A program made the position numbers and the translations under genes. The notes below the pieces were generated by a model, which ran no database searches, was not told the DNA's origin, and saw only the letters and a list, made by a program, of their open reading frames with translations. A DNA stretch of 64,000 nt, taken from assembly GCA_963801985.1 (NCBI GenBank), contig CAWDGV010000021.1, positions 20,222-84,221 on the forward strand, in the 5' to 3' direction. Position 1 is the stretch's first letter. Every line of letters begins with the position of its first letter. Origin of the DNA: JABDQZ01 sp963801985 (GTDB lineage: Bacteria; Pseudomonadota; Gammaproteobacteria; Chromatiales; Chromatiaceae). Shown here piece after piece: positions 58,300-64,000 of this stretch.

Positions 58300-60862
58300 A
58301 TGCGAATGGACAAACTGACCAGTAAGTTCCAGCTGGCACTGCCGGATGCGCAGAGTCTGGCGGTCGGGCGGGACCACCAGTATATCGAGCCTGTACACCT
58401 GATGATCGCCTTGCTGGACCAGGAGGGTGGTCCGTGCGCCATCTGCTTACCCAGGCCGATGTCAATGTCAATCTGCTGCGCTCCGGCCTCGGATACGCTG
58501 GAACGCATCCAGCGTTCAGGGCACAGGGTGATGTGCATATTTCCAACGATCTCAATCGCCTGCTCAACCAGACCGACAAGCTGGCGCAGAAGCGCAAGGA
58601 TCAGTACATATCTTCAGCGAACTGTTCGTGCTGGCTGCTGTCGAAGACAAGGGCGAGCTCGGCGAACTGCTGCGCAAGGCAGGTGCGACCAAGGGAGCCT
58701 CGAACAGGCGATCGAGAAGATGCGTGGCGGCGAACCTGTGAATGATCCCAATGCCGAGGATCAGCGCCAGGCACTGGAAAAATACACCATCGATCTGACC
58801 GAGCGGGCCGAACAGGGCAAGCTCGATCCGGTCATCGGTCGTGACGAAGAGATCCGCCGTGCCATCCAGGTACTGCAGCGTCGCACCAAAAACAACCCGG
58901 TCCTGATCGGTGAGCCGGGTGTCGGTAAAACGGCGATTGTCGAGGGACTGGCGCAGCGTATCATCAACGGCGAAGTGCCTGAAGGCATCAAGGGCAAGCG
59001 CCTGCTGTCGCTGGATATGGGCGCGCTGATTGCCGGTGCAAAGTTCCGTGGCGAGTTCGAGGAGCGGCTGAAAGCCGTGCTCAACGATCTTTCCAAGCAG
59101 GAAGGGCAGATCATCCTGTTTATCGACGAGCTGCACACCATGGTCGGCGCCGGCAAGGCCGAAGGCGCCATGGATGCCGGCAATATGCTGAAGCCGGCGC
59201 TGGCGCGCGGTGAACTGCACTGCGTGGGTGCCACCACGCTGGATGAATATCGCAAGTACATCGAAAAGGATGCGGCACTGGAGCGACGTTTCCAGAAGGT
59301 GCTGGTGGATGAGCCCACGGTGGAAGATACCATCGCCATTTTGCGTGGTCTCAAGGAACGCTACGAAGTGCATCACGGCGTCGATATCACCGACCCGGCA
59401 ATCGTTGCGGCCGCAACCCTTTCACACCGTTATATCACCGACCGGCAGTTGCCTGACAAGGCGATCGATCTGATCGATGAGGCGGCCTGCCGCATCCGCA
59501 TGGAGATCGATTCCAAACCGGAAGAGATGGATCGGCTGGAACGGCGACTGATCCAGCTGAAGATCGAGCGAGAGGCACTGAAGAAGGAGACGGACGAGGC
59601 GTCGGTCAAGCGTCTGGATATTCTCGAGGAGGAGATTGCAAGCTGGAGCGGGAATATTCCGACCTGGAGGAAATCTGGAAGTCGGAAAAGGCCGCGGTGC
59701 AGGGAGCCACGCATGTCAAGGAGGAGCTGGAGCGGGCGCGGATGGAGCTGGAAACGGCGCCGGGCCGGTGATCTGGCGCGATGTCCGAGTTGCAGTACGG
59801 GCGCATTCCGGAGCTGGAGAAACAGCTGCGAGCAGCTGACGAAGCGGAAGCACAGGAGATGAAGCTGCTGCGTAACAAGGTGACCGAAGAGGAGATTGCC
59901 GAGGTTGTGTCGCAAGCTGGACCGGTATCCCGGTTTCGAAGATGCTGGAAGGCGAGCGCGAAAAACTGCTGCGCATGGAGCAGGAACTTGGCAAGCGGGT
60001 TGTCGGCCAGGAAGAGGCGGTCAGGGCGGTGTCCAATGCCATCCGCCGTTCCCGTGCCGGATTGTCCGATCCCAATCGTCCCAATGGTTCTTTCCTGTTT
60101 CTGGGTCCGACCGGGGTGGGTAAAACCGAGCTGACCAAGGCATTGGCCGAGTTCCTGTTTGATACCGAAGAGGCCATGGTGCGCATCGACATGTCCGAGT
60201 TCATGGAAAAGCATTCGGTTGCGCGCCTGATCGGTGCTCCACCCGGTTATGTCGGTTATGAAGAAGGCGGCTACCTGACCGAAGCGGTGCGCCGAAGCCC
60301 TATTCAGTCATTCTGCTGGACGAGGTCGAAAAGGCGCATCCGGATGTGTTCAATGTACTGTTGCAGGTGCTGGACGACGGTCGCCTGACCGATGGCCAGG
60401 GGCGTACTGTGGATTTTCGCAATACGGTTATCGTCATGACCTCCAACCTGGGCTCGGACATTATCCAGGAACTGGCGGGTGAGGACAAATATGAAGCGAT
60501 GAAGAATGCAGTGATGGAAGTCGTCGGCGGGCATTTCCGTCCAGAGTTCATCAACCGGATTGACGAGACGGTGGTATTCCATCCGCTGGGTCGCGAGCAG
60601 ATCCGCGCCATCACCGGAATCCAGATCGAATATCTGCGCAGCGGCTGGAGAACGGGAAATTGGCCTGGCGGTTTCGGAAGTGGCACTGGATCGCCTCGGC
60701 GAAGCCGGTTTCGATCCCGTTTACGGTGCACGGCCGCTGAAACGGGCGATCCAGCAGCAGCTGGAAAATCCACTGGCGCAGGAAATCCTGGCCGGTCGTT
60801 TTAGTCCGGGGGACACCATCAAGGTGGGCCTGGCAGGGAATGCCCTGAGCTTCAGCAAGTAA
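58300..60862 (+). CDS. clpB: ClpB disaggregase (many frameshifts)
   Basis: About 855 codons covering the full ClpB, in order: N-domain (MRMDKLTSKFQLAL), AAA-1 (Walker A GEPGVGKTA, Walker B ILFIDELHTMVGAG), M-domain coiled coil, AAA-2 (Walker A GPTGVGKTE, ILLDEVEKAHPD, sensor VMTSNLGS) and the C-terminal FDPVYGARPLKRAIQ. Breaks near 58425, 58505, 58612, 58697, 59640, 59760-59940, 60295 and 60645, each restored by a single-base change. A decaying gene would also carry stops and substitutions, which are absent, so sequencing error is likelier. ClpB refolds aggregated proteins with DnaK. Confidence 0.9.
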
Positions 60863-60920
60863 GGGCAGCGGAGCAATGTGCGGGGTGGAAGGCGGCAGCG
60901 CTTCCAGCCCGCCGCCGGCT

Positions 60921-62232
60921 CTACCGCCCGGTTCCTTGTATCCGCGCGTATTCCTGCTCGGTGCTGCCGCACGAAATGAATGTGCTGGCGCAGGTGGTAC
61001 AATTGGTCTGAGAAAGACAAGGGAACCTTGATGGCGCGCACTTCCATATCCAGGCTGTTCAACTCTTCACGCAATGCCTGCATGTCAGTATCCGGGTCGT
61101 TGACCAGTGCCATATCCAGGGTTTCAAGGTGATTGTACCAGCGATAGATTCTGGAACGCATGCGCCAGCGGTACAGGGGTGGCATTATTCTGAACATGGG
61201 CAGCATCAGCGCCAGCAGCGGCAGCACCATGATCTTCATCCTGTCCAGTAGTGAAGCGGCCCAGAAGGGCAGGTAGCGCTGCAGGAAAGGAGGTCCTTTT
61301 TTGAAGAAATGATCTGCTTGCTTGTTCAGCGGGAACTCCAGATGGCGGGGGCTGGGGAATTCGCCCATATTTTCAAACCAGCCTTCCTTGCCGTGTGCCT
61401 GGGAAGCGGCTTGCAGGATCAAGCCCACAATAGCAGGATGCAGATCCTCCGTGGCTATCAGCGTGGCAGTGGTGCCCAGTAGATGAATGTTCCGATCCGG
61501 GATGTTTTTCTCCAGGTCCACCGCGCCTTCGGGTAGTATCAGTTCCTTGAGGAAGTGATAACGCCTGGCATATGCCTTGGCACGTTCGAAACTGGCCAGC
61601 TGTATCTGGTTGGAATGCAGCAGTTCGTTGATCATGCTGCTGTTGGGTGAAGAAACGAAAAAGGCTGCATCAATCTGGCGTTGCTGTAATTTTTCCACAG
61701 ATTCAACGGTGTCCAGCGACAACCAGGAGATGTTGCCGTGATCGATTTTGTTGTCCGCCAATAGCAGGGAAGTCGGTGCAAAGGTGCCAGACGCCTGGGG
61801 TCCTACGGCTACCTGCAAGCCGGGTAATTCGCCAATGCGATCAAGTTGCAGCCCGGCTTTGTGAAACAGCCACAGGGGTTCATAGTACAGGCTGGCCAGA
61901 CTTTCCAGTTTAAGGCTTTGTGCATCAGCCGGTGCGGTGCCGCCCTGTACGAAAGCAATATCCACTTCACCCTTGCGCAGTCGATTGAGATTGTCCACGG
62001 AGCCGTGAGTTTTGACGATCTCCAGGGTAATGCCTTCATTGGCCATGTACGCTTGGTATTGCTGGGCGAACCTGTGGTAGCCGCCGTTTGCTTCGCCGGT
62101 GGCTATTACGATACGCTTGGGCGGCGCAGGCTTCATATAGTGCAGGGCAATTAGAAACCCAGCCGCTACCACTAACATGAGCGGGCCATAAATATACAGC
62201 GAGTCTTTCAAGGTGGTTTTTGCTACAGTCAT
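60921..62232 (-). CDS. TAXI-family solute-binding protein with C-terminal membrane segment (frameshifted end)
   Basis: About 436 residues. An N-terminal anchor (~14-31) is followed by the TAXI binding domain (VIATGEANGGYHRFAQQYQ, LRKGEVDIAFVQGGTA, VGPQASGTFAPTSLLL), then a second membrane helix (MKIMVLPLLALMLPMFRIMP) and a cytoplasmic-type tail (DQLYHLRQHIHFVRQH). As sequenced the frame runs on to 60721, antisense to clpB; a single indel near 60960 would give EQEYARIQGTGR and a stop at 60921, which leaves a normal convergent gap. Anchored TAXI proteins of this length form a known subgroup. Confidence 0.82.
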
Positions 62233-62364
62233 GCCAGCGTTGGATTAATATTATTTGATGCTGGATAATTGTGCATGGATTTACGAGTAATGGACAGGAG
62301 AAATGGGGGTGACTTGAGGAAACAGGCTATCTGCGGCATATCCGGGCGTGCAACCCGGTAGTCG

Positions 62365-63201
62365 ATGAACCCTTCCCTGCCATGGTTCATTGACGGACAG
62401 GTGGTGGGTTGGTTGCGGCCGCAACTGGCAAAGGTGCTGGCAGATCATGACCAAGTTGTTTACTTATGCAGGTGATGCACTGGTCCTGCATGAATCTCTG
62501 GGCGATTTCGCGGCCGGAACTGATGCGTTGCAGCAGATTAGTGAATGGCTGGCAGAGCAAGGCTTGACAGGTCCGTTGATGGGTGAATCCTACTCCGTAG
62601 CCCCCGCAGGCAGAGAAACGGCATTGTGCGTCATCGACAGAGCCACGGGTGCCTATTTTGGCATCCGGGCATTTGGGCAGCATTTGAATGCCTATGTTCG
62701 GCGGAACAGGGGATCTCTATATGTGGATTGGGCGCCGGGCAAAGGACAGGTTGATTTTTCCGGGACATCTGGACAATATGGTGGCAGGTGGGCTGCCACA
62801 CGGGGTCAGCCTGCAGGATAACCTGCTGAAGGAATGTGAGGAAGAAGCCGGATTAGCGCCTGAACTTGCGCGAAATGCCGTGCCTGTAGGTGCCATAACC
62901 TATAACCGGGTTTCAAAAAAGGGGTTATCGCCCTGATGTACTCTACTGTTATGATTTGGAACTTCCAGGGGACTTTATGCCTCATAATACGGATGGCGAG
63001 GTGGAATGATTCAGTTTGCTTGGAGTGCAGGAAGTTGCCCGTCTGGTGCGTGAAACCAGTGAATTCAAGCTAAACTGTAACCTTGTGGTGATTGATTTCC
63101 TGCTGCGCCACGGTTTTATTGGTCCTGAAGAAGAGGACTATCTGGAACTGGTTAGTGGCCTCAGACAACCGCTGGTTGGTATCAGGCCTGCCAGTTATTG
63201 A
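62365..63201 (+). CDS. NUDIX hydrolase with DUF4743 domain (frameshifted)
   Basis: About 279 codons in pieces. N-terminal DUF4743 (MNPSLPWFIDGQVVGWLRPQ, ALCVIDRATGAYFGIRAFG), then a NUDIX region: WIGRRAKDRLIFPGHLDNMV, GGLPHGVSLQDNLLKECEEEAG (the Glu-rich NUDIX helix) and VLYCYDLELPGDFMPHNTDG. Breaks near 62445, 62705, 62925 and 63010. The family resembles the NUDIX half of yeast thiamine pyrophosphokinase-type proteins acting on thiamine-diphosphate analogues. It is 13 bp before prc. Confidence 0.8.
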
Positions 63202-63214
63202 TTAGGTAGAAGAT

Positions 63215-64000
63215 ATGAATTTAGGTATGCGTAAATGGCTGTTGGTTGCCCTGATGGGATTAGTCAGTGGTGCAGTACTGGCCACTTCAGCAGAAGTTCC
63301 CATTGATAAGCTGGAGCCCAACCGCAGTCAACGCCAGACAGCATTGATTATCGCCAAGGTAATGGACAGGTACCATTATCGCAACTTCGCCCTGGATGAC
63401 TCGCTGTCCAGCAGTATTCTGGATCGCTACCTTGAATCCCTGGATCCAAACAAGAGTTTTTTTACCCAGCAGGATATAAATGGTTTCGAGAAATACAGGC
63501 ATTCCCTGGATGAGGCCATAGCCAGCGCGCGCCTGGAGCCGGCTTTCGACATATTCAAGCGATTCCGTCAGCGGGTGGACGAGCGCACGGATCTGGCCCT
63601 GTTGTTGTTGAAACAGAATAGATTTGATTTTTCGGCGCAGGAATCCTATCGCTTTGACCGTGAAGAGGCCCAGTGGGCAAAGGATGAAGCCGCCATCAGG
63701 GAGCTTTGGCGCATGCGGGTGAAAAACGACATTCTCGGCTTGCGCCTGGCGGGCGAAGAAAAAGAGAAAATTATCGAAACCCTGGAAAAGCGCTACCACA
63801 ACATCGCCCATCGCACCGCGCAATTTGAAAGTGATGATGTATTCCAGGCTTTTATCAACGCATATCATTGAGCGTGGAGCCGCATACCGCATACATGTCG
63901 CCCGAGCGCTCGGAAAATTTTGATATATCCATGCGCCTGTCATTGCAGGGGATCGGTGCTGTACTTAGCAACGACAATGAATATACCACTATTCAGAGTA
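63215..64000 (+). CDS. prc: Tail-specific (C-terminal processing) protease, N-terminal part
   Basis: About 262 codons up to the window edge. Signal peptide (~1-24, AVLATSAEVP), then the Prc N-terminal helical domain (YLESLDPNKSFFTQQDI, FDREEAQWAKDEAAIREL, VKNDILGLRLAG). One base missing near 63868 ends the first frame; the next frame continues with SVEPHTAYMSPERSENFDI and MRLSLQGIGAVL, the start of the PDZ region. The catalytic Ser/Lys lie beyond the edge. Periplasmic protease that trims PBP3 and other targets. Confidence 0.9.

Noticed and set aside
58564..59376. Long minus-strand frame of 270 codons
   Set aside because: Antisense shadow of clpB AAA-1; composition follows the codon structure of clpB.
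1..64000. CRISPR arrays, tRNA and rRNA genes, known antiphage systems
   Set aside because: No regularly spaced repeats, no tRNA-like T-arm/cloverleaf words and no rRNA-like conserved stretches were seen by eye; a covariance search would be decisive.

Overview
This window looks like chromosomal DNA of a Gram-negative, probably salt-adapted gammaproteobacterium. The grounds are lipoproteins with lipoboxes, an outer-membrane barrel, TAXI-type TRAP binding proteins, a complete sucrose-synthesis operon of the kind known from halophilic methanotrophs, and moderate to AT-rich base composition. I saw no rRNA, tRNA or CRISPR array. The species cannot be named from the sequence.

Layout. 1-12.5 kb: a signalling island with the end of a histidine kinase, an ANTAR antitermination regulator, a PAS-GGDEF-EAL protein, a 1482-residue hybrid kinase with a LOV (blue-light) domain, two receiver proteins (one with an EAL domain), a decayed receiver relic and a second hybrid kinase. 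12.8-14.4 kb: a hipBA toxin-antitoxin pair (hipA frameshifted). 14.5-20 kb: small membrane and motility-type proteins, a minus-strand lutABC lactate-oxidation operon and a SIMPL protein. 20-34 kb: a MarR regulator divergent from a long plus-strand operon: Fn3 membrane protein, N-carbamoyl amino acid hydrolase-like enzyme, isochorismatase-fold hydrolase, Na+ symporter, carbamoyltransferase and asparagine-synthase-like amidotransferase, followed by sucrose-phosphate synthase, phosphatase, fructokinase and amylosucrase. 34-37 kb: a GC-rich CaCA exchanger and a truncated acyltransferase. 38-42.6 kb: an arsenic operon (arsR, thioredoxin-like, phosphatase, gapdh, arsJ, ArsP-like permease). 43-50 kb: a TAXI protein, a beta-helix protein, three lipoproteins, a fused IS30/integrase fossil, a cytochrome c and an RTX-type protein. 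50-55 kb: a MacB-like ABC system with a LolA-like protein and an outer-membrane protein. 56-64 kb: methyltransferase, heme-binding protein, peptide deformylase, clpB with a sigma-32 promoter, a second TAXI protein, a NUDIX hydrolase and the start of prc.

The most interesting candidate is the 20-28 kb operon. A carbamoyltransferase that lacks the aspartate-binding residues, next to an amide-forming ligase, two matching hydrolases, an uptake carrier and sucrose genes, is what one would expect for synthesis and recycling of a carbamoylated amide solute such as N-alpha-carbamoylglutamine amide. That is inference, not proof.

Caution: reading frames are clean for the first 13 kb, break occasionally from 13 to 50 kb, and break very often after 50 kb (clpB alone at least eight times), several times at short homopolymers. 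I read most of these as sequence errors rather than dead genes, and annotate them as whole genes with the break positions given.
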